A model generated the notes under the pieces. It was not told where the DNA came from. It made no database searches and worked only from the letters and a program-made list of their open reading frames with translations. A DNA stretch of 64,000 bases, taken from contig NC_134282.1 of the NCBI RefSeq assembly GCF_949628215.1, forward strand, positions 10,476,223 through 10,540,222. Direction: 5' to 3'. The first letter of the stretch is position 1, and each line of letters begins with the position of its first letter. The DNA is from Phalacrocorax aristotelis (taxonomy: Eukaryota > Chordata > Aves > Suliformes > Phalacrocoracidae). A program made the position numbers and the translations under genes. Positions 49,998-62,100 of this stretch are shown piece after piece.

Positions 49998-52900
49998 CTA
50001 ATGCGCAGCGAGAGCTTCCACCAAAAACATGCCAGAGAGAGCTCCCTGCTACTGGTGCACAGAAGATGCTTCAGGACAGGATAAAGCAGGGGATGCACAT
50101 GGGGAAGTCAGTTTTGTTGCACCACCTTCTGCACGGGTGTACAGTGGTGAAGCGCCACTCGGCCAAGCTGACCTTGCAGAAGGGCCGTGTGCCCCCAGGC
50201 AGTGGGGCAGGGGCCTGCTGTCCCACTCCCAGCTGGGGCTGAGCTTGGGTGGATCAGTCATATAGCTTGATGATGGTGTGACCCCCCCAAATATTTTTTT
50301 ACAGTTGAAACAATATCTTATTCTGGATTTTCTAAAAATCAGTTTCCTTCTTCTGGTGAGCTCTACAAGCAAATAAATGGACAAAATTATAATATGCACA
50401 CACTGTGCTTAAATATAAATTACTAGTATTACTTCAGCTACAACAAATAAAATCTTTTACAGAAGAATAAAATTTATAAAATTACTATGGTCTAGCTACA
50501 GGGAAGGAAAAGCTGTTTCTGATCCAGTGACAAGAGATTTTATTTTTCCATAAGAATCCACTTACTAACCCAGTTTGATCCCTACTGACTAGAGAAGTCT
50601 GGGGAGCAGAGAGGAGCAGAGGCAATTAAATGTTTAAGGAAAAGCTCTGATGAGGATAATCTAGACAGTAAGCAGCACAATAAAAGACCTGTCCATTATG
50701 TCTACAGGTTATAATGTCATCCCAAACCAATCGCTCAACCCAAACAACTTTATTTTCAAATGCCTTTGGAGGAAAAGCCAGCACATACTGAAAATAAAAT
50801 GAAAAAATATTATAAGGTCCATCTATTTCCATGCTGTGGAGTCACGAAAGATACTTCTGTATCTTTACAGGATGTGTTTGCGCTATGCTTTAAATTATCT
50901 AGCTTTACTTTGATTTCAGAAGTTGTAACGAGATGGCTCGTGGTGCAAACATATATTAGGCTGTGGTAGTAAGAAAAAACAACTCTTGCGTTTGACATTT
51001 TCAGTGCTTTTTAGCAATGATGAATATCCAGAGAAACCGACATTACTTTGAAAGCTACTGTGGAAAATCGTCAATGATAATATGGCCAGAGGTTATTAAA
51101 AACATGTAAAATTAGCAAAACTGGCATTTTCTAAATATGCCTCTGAGGTCCAACCATTTGCTCTGCATTAGATGCATTTCAAAGGATTCATAGATGTGCT
51201 ACAAATAGTAAATTTGTATATATAGCAAAATTAAAAAATAAGCCATAGTTATATGCAAAAATAATGCTTCTCCTTTAAGAATGAATAACTGAGAGCTGCT
51301 GATACCATGAATCGTGTGTCCATCCAAGCGGAGTTACTGACTCCGGTGAGGATAGCTGTGGGAGCAGAGGGATGTGAAATCAGGTCCAAATTTTGTTTGC
51401 TTATTCTAGCATAGATCCTCCTTAGAAAAGCAAGAAAAGGGCTCTTTATTCTTGCAAAACTTGTGGCATTATCCTCTGTAACCTTCATGAGGGTGGGGAG
51501 TTAATACCAGAACCTTTGCATGGCTGCTCCCAGCCAGAGGAGTCAGCGCGAACCCGGGCACTCCTTAACGCAGCACTGAGTTACACTGACCCCAAAAAAT
51601 GAAAAGGTTTATTACTGCAGGAATAAATCCTCTTTCTTAGAAAGACAGGCATAGAATTTAAGGGGGAAATTAAAAGGTTTGGTCATATTCCCACTGAAGC
51701 TCCTTAAAATGCATAAGACTGAATTATCTAGTGAGTATGACAAAAGTCTGCCAAAACCTGGTAGTTCTAATTAATAGCCCCTATTCAGCTGTCAGAATCC
51801 AGTGGGCCTACTGACAAGGCAGAGAGATGACAGATCAGCCTCTACCAACATCCTGTGTAGATGCCTTTAAGGTAGTAAAATATATGTTTAAAAACATATA
51901 CTTAGTCATCTGCACAAATCTTGAAGTCTTTCACAGATGCACAGCTGCACAGAGATTTGTATCTCAATTACAGATTTCCTTGAACGAGACATCCAGTTTA
52001 ACTCCCTAAAACAAGTCAAACCTGACACAAAAATGATAAATTCTTGAACAAAAAGGTATCATCATGACCATCTGTGAATAGAAAGAAGGGAGGCTTTTTT
52101 TTTTTCTAATTAGCCAGATGAATAATAGATTTCAGAATTGCTGAAATGACTGCTTAACATGGGTTTTGGTGCTGTCATCGTGTTTTGCAGTGAGAGAGAT
52201 TTACACAGGAGAAAAATGTGGAAACCCAGCCTAAAATCTCATGTTGCAGAGGTGATGTCTTCAGCCTCATACTGTGCCAGAACTGGCCGTCTGCTAGGGA
52301 AGTCACTGAAATGCTTGCAGCCGCCAGCGAAGGCACATCAGCCCTCCTCACTAACTGCAGGCATGGCAACAGGGATTCTTACGTGGTCTTTTCTGACGGT
52401 GAGTGCTCAGCTGCTCAGCAGAGCTCCCTTTTATAAGAAATCACACCGTTTCTTGTGAAACACATGCAGTGTCATGTACAGGATAACAGTTACGTCTGAC
52501 CAGATGAAACCTCGTGGCGTTAGCATTATCTCAAAGTTAGCAGTTGAATTACTGTGGGTTCCAGCTTCACAGTGGAGCGATGCACAATGGAGCTGCGCCC
52601 GAGAGCAGCGTCGGGTCACGGGGGAGCTCCAAGCTGTCGGCAGCCCTCAGGGCATCCTTACTGCAACTGCCTTCTTGCTTTGGAGGAGGTTCTCATTTGG
52701 AGAAGGTCCCCTCAATGTTGGAGCTCCTAAAAGAGCTTTTGTTTGTGGGAGAAGGCAGGTCTGTGAAAATCCCCAGGCCAGCCTGGGTACCCCCTTTTTC
52801 AGGAAGAAGCCATAGAGCCTTTGGGAAACAGCCCATGCCCGTCTTCTGCAGACTGTGGAGGAAAGTTTATCTGCGTCTCCTGACTGGGTACTGAAGTGTA

Positions 52901-53340
52901 CTAACCATGTTTGTGGGTAAACACCGCAGAGGGTGTACTTCTAGCTTAAAGGAGGTAAGGTCAGCACGGCAGGCTGAGAGAGCGGAGCTAAGCTTCAGCT
53001 CACAGCTGAAAAGGTCTCGTCTCCACTGCTCACACACAAGGACAGTGACCATGCATGACCTGCACCACAGCTGAGTATTTAGCCAGTGGTAAGCACACTC
53101 TTGGCAGCAAAGAGAAAGCAAGAAAGTTAAAAGTGACAGAAATAGGCCTTCAGGAACCTTCAGTCTCCATATCATCCCTGCCAGTTGATTCAGATTCCCT
53201 CAGCTGATCAATTTTCTTTCATCTGCATAGCTGTGTTGAGATCCACAGGGTAACACAGGGTCTCCTGGCACACACACCTGCCCTGCACGAATGCCTCTTA
53301 TGCGGGTGCTGGGAGATTTTGGAGGCTGTGAGCCTATGGC

Positions 53341-53355
53341 AAAAAAAAAAAAAAA
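53341..53355 (+). repeat. Poly-A run (A15)
   Basis: Fifteen A residues following GGCAAAA-like context. No retrocopy body recognised upstream. Confidence 0.8.
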
Positions 53356-56300
53356 GGTGGGTCTGGTTTCCCTAGTCATTATGTTTGGTATTACACATGC
53401 CATGATGATGAAGCACTGTAAATCATGAGTCTGCTCGCATTCACTGATAAACCGGTCATGCAAACGGCTCTTCAGAGTAGGAATTCGGCAGAAGGCATTT
53501 TACATCTGTCAGAAATAATTCAAGGGTGTGGAGTGACTCATTGGGAACTGCATGAATAATCAAGAATTCATTTTCAGTAAGACAAAGCCATGAACTTTTG
53601 TCTGGCACATTGGTGGGGAACATGTTCCCTGCATTAGGGATCATATTCTGGGGACTGATGCTAGCAAAAATACCAGAAGGAGGGATTTTTTTTCAATGAA
53701 AACAGACTGGCCACTTTTAAAGTGCCGTTTTATGTATGCCAATATAGCATGGATGTAAGACTGCAAAGCTCAGAGTAGAAAATAAAACTGAGAAAGTAGG
53801 CAAGCCTTGCACTGGTGTGTGGTCAGAAGAGTTTCTGCTGTAATAAGGCAAGTGATATCATATCTTAAGGTGTGTCAGTTTCCTAAATCAAAACAGTATT
53901 GCAGTGAACCAACAAAAGAAATCCACAGCCTCAAAGCAGGCGTGGGTTGGGATCAGTCCCAGAGAAAAGCCCTTCCCACCACCAGGTCATTCTTCCCTTG
54001 GGAAGGCTTGCAGAGCACCTGCCCTGCAGCAGGACTGCAAACCTTCATGCAATGACAGGCTTCTCTGCCCCAAACCCTCTGACTCCTGTGTGTGTTTCCA
54101 TCCCTCTTCCCAGGCATCTCTCCTAAACAAAGCTCTTTTGCAAAGGGGTTGAGGTGAATCTGTCAGCAACAACTTATTTACCAGAAACAAGTTCACAAAA
54201 TACATACCTTACCCTGTCACGACCGCCATATCTAATGGTCAGCAGGACCTGCAAGTGCAGAAAGGTGACTGGGAGGAAACGAGGGTAATCAGCGAGCTGT
54301 CTTTCCCACTCGGAGACTGGGGACGCGTTCTCTCCCATACAAATCTAACAAACTCTTCTTGAGATACCACTTCTTAGATTTTTTTTTTCCAGACCAGAAT
54401 ACTGTTTTAATTATAATCAGGCGACATGTTAGGTAAACAGTTAATAGGTCTAGTTAATGGACAGAATGAATACTTTTGACAAGCAGTTGATGCTAGGTAA
54501 GCCTTAAAAATAAAGGATTAAACTAAAAATCAAGTCATAAAATTTCAGACTAGAAAAGAAAAATGGGAAATAAAATCAGCCTAAACTGAGTGCTTTAACA
54601 TTAGTCAAGGACTCAGATCTTTCCCTTGCCGGGTAAGACGCAGAGAGATTTGTGTTTCAAAGGAGTGATAGATTAACTATTTCCTTTGCCCTTGGCCAAG
54701 GCTAGAAAGTTGCCAACCGCTGCTGGTTCCCACTTGCTGTATGGAAATTAGGAGCTTGGGTTTGTTTTTTTTTTTCTAGACTGCAAATCAAGCAGCCATA
54801 GGAGTTGTGCCGGTCTGAGGTTTGATTTGCTGTGCTGTGTAAGAACAACAAGAATGGGGGAAGGTGGGATCATTTTTTGGCTGCCCTGTGCCAGGGTCCA
54901 GAGTCAAGGTACCCTCCAGGGTCTGGGGACGGGAACCCCAGCTTATTTCATCAGCGCTACCAGGTCCTGCATCCCCTGGAAGACAGAGCTGTCTCTATCA
55001 CAGAAACTCTGAGGGCTGGAAATATCAACAGCCCGTGGGAACTGGCGACTTGGTAAATGTAAGAGATGGTAGGAAAAGCTTTACAAGCTGAGAAAAGGCT
55101 GGGAAAAAGCTTGCAAGTTCCAGTCACAGATCAGAGAACAGACAAAAACACATTAAGTGATGGACATTAGTTTGTATTACATGTGTAGTAAGGTCCAGAG
55201 GTTGTCACTACAGCTCAGGTATTTCCAGCACTTATTTTCTTTATGTAAGTTGTAAAATACTTCCAAAAAGTACTGGGTGACAGGATAATCTACCATCGGT
55301 CAGTTCTTGCAAGGATAGGGTCCCTGTGGCCTAAATTCATCATGACCGCAACTTAGCAGCACTTCACAGGACTGCATGAATAAGCCAGACAGCGAACGTG
55401 AGCTCTGAGAGCACAAGTCCATGAAGAAGGCATGTCTTGGAGCAGGGCGAGGAATGCAGAGGCGTGTGCTGGAAGGTGTGGCAGGTATGTGTGAGCTGTT
55501 AATGACTGTGCTGAAGAAATCCTGGTGATACAGAGGTGAAGGAGTCCAAGAGCTGGAGCACAACCCATGCTTTGGTATCAGCTGAAGGACTGATCTGTGG
55601 CTGTAGCAGCTAGTGCACGTTCCTGACATGGAAATGCTGTTCAGCAGCAGTGATTCTGAATCTCACACGCTAGCAAAAGATATGGGTCTGCCTTGTTATT
55701 ATCTTAATTTTCAAAGACTTTATAATGCCTTGCACAGCCATCCTGTCTTTCATTTGAGACTTCACCAGACAGGGAACTTCACAGATATTATCACCCTCCT
55801 CTTCATAAGGCCTCTCTGAAGCTGATCTCCTTGTCACCCATTTATAAGGGAGGAAAGGCAGCAAAATTAGGGGTATAATTTACTCAGATGGAGAGCGGAT
55901 AAAACTGAGAAATCTGATAGATGATGTGTGGCAAAACCACTGTCTAGTGTTCGTAAAGATGAAATATGAAAAGCTTGAGTTCTGCAACTTGCAATGTACA
56001 GAGTCTGTCAGACTGTGAGTGGAAGCTCTGGCAGGATCTGAACCTGCCGTTTCAGCCCTGCGACTGAGTTGCGAGTGTCTCTTTCTTCATTTTATGTGCT
56101 TCAGCTGTGGCTTACCAAAGGGACCTACACAATCCATACGTGAATGCTGCTCTGCCTGCCCACATTGCCTCGCTGCAGAGAATGTCTCTGCAGTATGGGT
56201 GGTCATCATTGCACCAAAATCGCTCCCCCCTGAAAGTTTGGTGCTGTTCACAGAGCTTTCACAGTCCCCCTCGGTGGTCCCATACAGCCGTGAAGTGCGG

Positions 56301-56663
56301 TGCCACACTCCTGAGAACAGTCACAGCACGGCGGTGGACACCCTGGCTGCAATCAGTGCTTTGCACCTGGGAACAAGGTATGCCTTGCCTGGGAAATGAA
56401 CCATAGCGTAAGTGGTCTTTCCTAATGCCTGGCAGTTGTCTCACCCAGGTGTCACCTGCTTCTCCCCCAGCCAGAAGGAGGGACAGGGATCATGCAGCCG
56501 GCAGGGGAATGGCTGTGGGCTTGGCCCCATGTCCGACCAGCAGTACACGATCAGGCATGCTACCAACAAACGCTCCCAGCTATTCCAGGCAGGAGACATG
56601 CTGTGTCTATATCATCTAGACTTTTGAGATTTTCCATCCCAAAGATTTGTCTGGGTGATTGAT

Positions 56664-56695
56664 GTTTGGTTGGTTTGTTTGTTTGTTTTTCTTTT
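56664..56695 (+). repeat. GTTT-rich simple repeat
   Basis: TTTGGTTGGTTTGTTTGTTTG followed by T-rich sequence. Confidence 0.8.
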
Positions 56696-57704
56696 TCTGT
56701 GTGGTAACTTAAGATGTTTACTACCAGACAGGATTTTTGGTTCCTTAAAAAAGCCAGACAGATTCAGCTACAGTGGGTGTCTGCTGACTTTGCACCTTAT
56801 TCTTTTATCTGTCTTGTCACTAACCCAGGTCTGCTGATGTGGATTGACTATACGGTGCCAACAGCCTCTTGGGGATGTGTTCCCCCCCCCCGCAGTACTC
56901 TGAGTCGCTGCAAGCGCCTGCCCTGCCCTGCACAGTGTGGTGGGAAATGGGCACATCAGGAGGAAGGGGAAGCACATGCTGTACTCTGTGCTGGGGTAAT
57001 GCAATGAGGGCTTTTTGTTGGAAACGTGAGGTATGTGCCAAATGTTACCATTGCTGTTCAAAAAAAAGGACTGTTCTGGTACAGTCATCTATGTTTTAAT
57101 GTCTGGTTATTGTGAAAGCTAAGAAATGCCATCCTGTCCACAATAAGAGGCCATCTCTGAGTCAGATGTGCCAGCAGATGTGCCAGGAGGAATGCAAAGG
57201 GGGTTCTCATCGCTATGTATGTCAGCAAGAAAGTTTCCTGGCAATAAGTGAGGGGACTAGAGGCTTATGGTATTTGTCTCATGAGTTCTTTTGTTCACAT
57301 GGGTTGATCCTTGGAAAGCTGGTGTTACACACCAGTAGAAGAGAATGCTAGTCATTCCTTTACAGGAGGTTTGCGTATCCCTACCCAAGAGGAAAATGAA
57401 TGTCATTGCAGCAGTTACCTGCTGAGTCCCTGGCTTTTCTGAACTGAACAGGTTTGTGTCAGCTGAGAAAAGTGAAGTTGACCTTGTACGTGGAGAGTGC
57501 TGTAACATCGCAATTAAACTCTTGTTCTTTAAATGTATGCACTTGGGGGTATTCTTTCAGCAAAGCTAGTGCATCCGGTGCTACTGATTTCTTCCAGGTT
57601 GACTCATATTTAAATCTAATTGTTGCAAGAGAAGAAGAACAAGCCAAGTCAGCCAAAATGGTTATAGGAGGAAGAGAGAAATCAATTTAGGAAATATGAA
57701 TCAC

Positions 57705-57840
57705 TTGAACTTCACAAATTCCTGAATGGGGAAGCTGGGGCTCAAAAATAATGCAAAAAAATCTGTTCAGTACTGGAAATAAGCCAAGTCCTGTGGCTCC
57801 TAAGTGGGTGTCTAACCACAAGACTTCCCATCTTCATCTC
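57705..57840 (-). mobile_element. MIR/CORE-type SINE remnant
   Basis: On the minus strand: AGTCTTGTGGTTAGACACCC, GGAGCCACAGGACTTGGCTT, then an A/T-rich decayed part, and GAGCCCCAGCTTCCCCATTC. This follows the head and core of MIR-like SINEs (GTCTAGTGGTTAGAGCAC, GGGAGCCAGGAGACC, CCTCAGTTTCCCCATCTG). The middle has diverged strongly. Confidence 0.5.
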
Positions 57841-58671
57841 AGTAAAGATGCTTGCTCATCATTCTTGAAGAAGATGCTACTCTAATCTTTTTTGTTCGTG
57901 TAACAGTGCAAAGAAACTTAACTTTGTATGGTATGTGTCAGTGCAGTTTATGATGTGAGAATGAAGCAAACTAACAACTCCATCATGTATTCTAGCAAAG
58001 TCCAAAGGAAATTTAGTGTTGCAGCTAACATTGTAGAATAATGATTTCCTGGTGGGATCTAGTATATACAGTGATTACTAAATCACCTGCTTTGGTGAAA
58101 AATGGGATTATAGTGACTGGTTTAAAATTGGCTACTTGGCCTGACCAAACAGCTTTATCATAATCATAAAGATTTTTATCACAGTGGGATTAAGGTGTTG
58201 ATTTACATCTTACAGTAAATTAAACTGGGATGAGTGATGCTGTAACCATCTCCAGTTTCCTGCCTTGAATCTCTTGGATGTTGCTAACCCTGGAGGGAAA
58301 ACGCTGAACAGGACTTCTAGCAGCTCCTGACTCAGTGCAGCTTACAGCCCAGCACATTAAAGGTTACTGGCACTTATTTCAATATATTGCAGTAATAAGA
58401 GTTGACCCCAAAGAAATGCGTAAGTCCCTAGTAAAACTGGGTACAGGGCAATACAACAGCAAATTATATTTAATGTATATAACTGTAAAGTGATGTAACT
58501 AGAATTAAATATAGCTTCACCTATTAAAAATGAGCTGACCATTACTGGGCAGGAGTAAGGCCTCGAGCTTGTGCTAGACAGAGTGAAAACTTCAGCTCAG
58601 TGCTCTGCAGTGGTCAAAAAAACCCCAAAATTTAACACTGGCAACTATTAGAAGACCAAAACAGAACACGT
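57841..58671. other. Intergenic DNA, no recognised gene
   Basis: AT-rich sequence with only short chance open frames; nothing recognised. Confidence 0.5.
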
Positions 58672-59195
58672 AGTTATGGTACAAATCCAGGGTTCAGCCA
58701 CACGTTGAGCACCGTTTGCTGTTCTGATCGCCTCATCTCCAACAGATACTTTAGAACTGGAAAAGATTCAGAGAAGGGCAACATGCTAGAAGCCATCAAA
58801 CAGGGTGGATAAGGGTGCCTACAAGGGGTGAAGGATCATAAAAGCCAGGTTCAAAGCAAATAAGAGGAGATCGTTCCTCATACAACAGCACTAGCCCTGC
58901 AGAATGCTTTGCAAAGGGCATTTGCAAAAAAACATGCAAAAATTTCTCCGGAACTTGAGGGAAAAGTGGACAAGTATGAGGAATAGAGCCAGCGGGAATT
59001 ACCAAAAAGACCACAACCAGCTCACAAAGTCCCTGAACTGAAAATATTAAAGGCTGGAAGATTAACAGGGGAAAAATAGCAGATATGTTTGCCATTTTCT
59101 TACTGTTTCGTAGATATCTGCTTGCAGCTGGGTTGGGAGAGAGGATGCCAGACTAACAGGGGCCTTGGTCTGATGCAGTATGGTCTGTGTTACAT
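58672..59195 (+). mobile_element. Ancient CR1/L3-type LINE 3' remnant
   Basis: Begins CCACACGTTGAGCACCGTTTG then CTGTTCTGATCGCCTCATCTC, AACTGGAAAAGATTCAGAGA, AGGGCAACATGCTAG: the ORF2 3' end of older CR1 families (HxEYCxQFWSPHL, LEKVQRRA). The middle has CAGGTTCAAAGCAAATAAGAG. The end has GCCAGACTAACAGGGGCCTT then GGTCTGATGCAGTATGGTCTG, matching the older CR1 3' UTR type that ends GGACCTTTGGTCTGACCCAGTATGG. It lacks the octamer tail of the younger CR1s at 17.3 and 20.3 kb. Confidence 0.65.
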
Positions 59196-62100
59196 CATAC
59201 ACCAGACTATAAAGTGTGGCTTTTCAGAGGCTGCTGTGTGTCCTACTCATCTGTTCTTGCTTTAGGGCCAGCTGCCTCCGAGATAGTGATGTGGAACGCA
59301 GCCTGCGGTTGTAAGAGCTTTGGGCGTGCGGTTCAGTCCACCACTGCACATGATCACCATCCGACTGCACCATGATAGATTTACTAAGGAACTGAACACA
59401 AGAGTCAGTATGAACTGCCCTGCCTCTGCCTGCACGTCTTCAGCACAGGGAATTGGCCAGCAGCAATCCTGTATCCCATTTACCAGCTTCACGCTCTATA
59501 ATTATAGAGAAGCCAGGGAAGAAAAACAAGACTGATCTCTAGCAGGGATCCAGGCAGCAAAAAATGTCTCTGGGTTGGGTTCAAAATATTCATGAAGAGG
59601 GAAGAAACATGTTCGAGCGAGCCAGCTCTTCACCACGTGGCCTTGCCATTGCTGAGATAGATACAGTTGCTACCCCAAGACTAAACCTATGAGAAGTACG
59701 CAGCTGTTGAAACATACCCAGTCTCTAGGCCTTCTGCCTGCAGAAGTGTAGCTGACGTGCCGTTAAGAGCATGATAAATCTCTGACGTGCAGCTGAAGGG
59801 TCAGGTAGTCTACCCCTTCCACCATAGCTTGCTTTTTTCTAATTTTGTGTTGCTATTCCCCTTCTGATAATTGTTGCTTCTTGCTGAAAAGTCTGGACGA
59901 GTGTTTCAAAACACTTCTCTGAAAGAGGGATGTGGCGCTGGTTGTGGATATTTAGAGCCACTGCTCCGAGTGATCACTGACACAGGTGTGAGAGTCTGTG
60001 TAAACAAGCAGGGAGACAGATCTGCTTTCATACGCTGACTCTAACGTCGTGGGTCTCTGGTCTCAGGAATAGCATCAGAAAAGACGTCCTGCTGAACAGT
60101 GTCCTTATTTAAGCAGTGACTTCCTTAGCATGTTGGGTTCATGCCTGCAGCTTCACTGGATCTTACTGTGTTCTGGTATTCTCTGTTTTTCATTACAGCT
60201 TCACAAAGTTATAACTAGATTCAGCTGTCCTCTAATGGCACAGATTTTAGCCAATGAGAGTATGCAGTGACTGTTCTCCTGCTCGGTGCAACGTGCACAA
60301 AGCTCTGCTGAAAGCTTCTGTGGTGTGCAAAGGAAGCACCAGATATTTTGATTCGTAATTGTCTCTTTACCTATTATCTTAGAAATCCGCTGATTGATGT
60401 CCAGGCATTAAATCATGCCAGGTGTGAGTCATCTTTCTGGGCTTTGTCTAGCAAAGAGGCAATGTTGTTCAATGGACTTTTTCGCCCTACAGCCTGAGGT
60501 GATATTGGCGTTGCGTCAAGCCGTAAGCAGCGAGATAGCAGGGCTGAGAGAGCCTCCGAGCCATGAGTGCAACCTGTGTAACACAGACCAGCACAGCTCC
60601 ACACCCATCTGAAACCGGCCCTGATCTGCTGCAACAGCCAGGTGCAAGGGCTGCTCTGACTGAAGACCCCGACAAACTCAGATCATCCAGAGGACTCGTG
60701 CCAATCCTTCATTGATCTGGTACGTAGTACTCACCTCTCTAAAACTTACTTTTATTCTTATTCCCACCTTATTATTGTTTGAATGGCTATACTGTTTTTT
60801 CCCTTCCATCTGTATTTCTTTCCTGAGTTACCTCAACTGTAATTCCACAAGTGCTCTAAAACAATTCTGTAAAATGTCTTTAAAAGTTTGCTGTCAAAAA
60901 GTGTATTTTAAATTGTATTCCTAAGGACTTCTTTTACAAGTGTTAAAAAAAAAAAAGAATCTGAAAGTTGACTGAATTCTGCACTTCTTGTGTGCAAGCC
61001 AATAGACTGGTATAGGCTAAGTGCTGGGCAAGCTCAGCCATTGCTCCGAGCAGCGCAGCTTGTCCTTGTTTTGGTAGGAGCTGAACCTCCCGTGTCTCCT
61101 CTGCGCTGCAGGGAGGCGGTGGGGCTGGGGGGCAGCGGGGGGCAGCGGGGAGCTGTGCCCATGGCTCTGAATGATGGAGCAAGTGGGCGGTGCTGTCCGT
61201 CTTGCACAGTTTCCAGCTGTCTGCAGCTGCAGTTTCTAGTTAAAGCCCTGGGACATCAGAAGAGTTTGCTAAAAGGACTAGTGAGGCTTTTACGCTCCGC
61301 AGATGGCAGCCTCATCCAGCCGTTCCTTTGCCTGGAGCTGGCGCTGGTGGTAGCCAAGTGTCAATGGCAATACTCTGCTGCGCCTTTTACTTGGGACTGT
61401 CCTGAATTTCCTTGGAAAAATGTCTTTAGACTTACCAGTCTGTGCCAGCTTTTAGAGTTGCCACAAGGGTATGTTCCCCATCCCTCTGCTGCAACCAAAG
61501 AGCTCATGGCTCCCTGCAGAGCGAGCCCAAGTCCAGAGACAAACACCAGGATGATACTGGAGGGGAGCAATGTGGAGAAACATTCAGAGACAGGGAGCTG
61601 AAGGAGAAGGGGAAAAGCCAGGAGCCCAGCAGTGGGTGGGGAGGACCTTTGGCATGGTCACATGGCAGCGAAGAAAGCAGCAGCAGGAGCTGGTGCCTGC
61701 CAGGGGGACACAGGTCACAGGAGTCCTGTAAGCCCAGGTTGATGGCGAGATGGCTGGTGCCAAAATGGGTAGGTGCTGCACACAAGGTGAACCTGTCTTG
61801 TCCAGGGCAACGCCAGGTGCTTCCTGTGAGGCAACTGGCATCATCATCACCTGTCTGGAGGAGCCACCGTGGAGATGGTGCCTCCTTGGTGTCCCCTGTG
61901 CTGTCAGCAGGACTGAGTGCCCTGGGGAAGGGGGCTGGGGCTCTGAGCATGCCTCCTCATGCAGCTGTGCACAAGGAGTGCTGAAAGCAATTATTGATCA
62001 AAACAGAACAAAGAGGAAGAAAACGTGACTGACTATCATGAATATTAAGACTTTTTTCTAGCTGTTCCAAAAGGCAGAGTTTATTGCTAGACCTACTGTA

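Larger units (their letters stand above)
46641..57704. other. Intergenic DNA, no recognised gene
   Basis: No gene identified. Open frames in slightly GC-richer patches (49.1-49.6, 50.03-50.27, 52.2-52.9, 54.8-55.1 and 56.0-56.6 kb) are short, overlap on both strands and show no family resemblance. Features noted: palindromes at 48530-48550 and 49976-49997, A15 at 53341-53355, a (GTTT)n-like tract at about 56664-56695, and a C-run near 56882. Confidence 0.5.
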
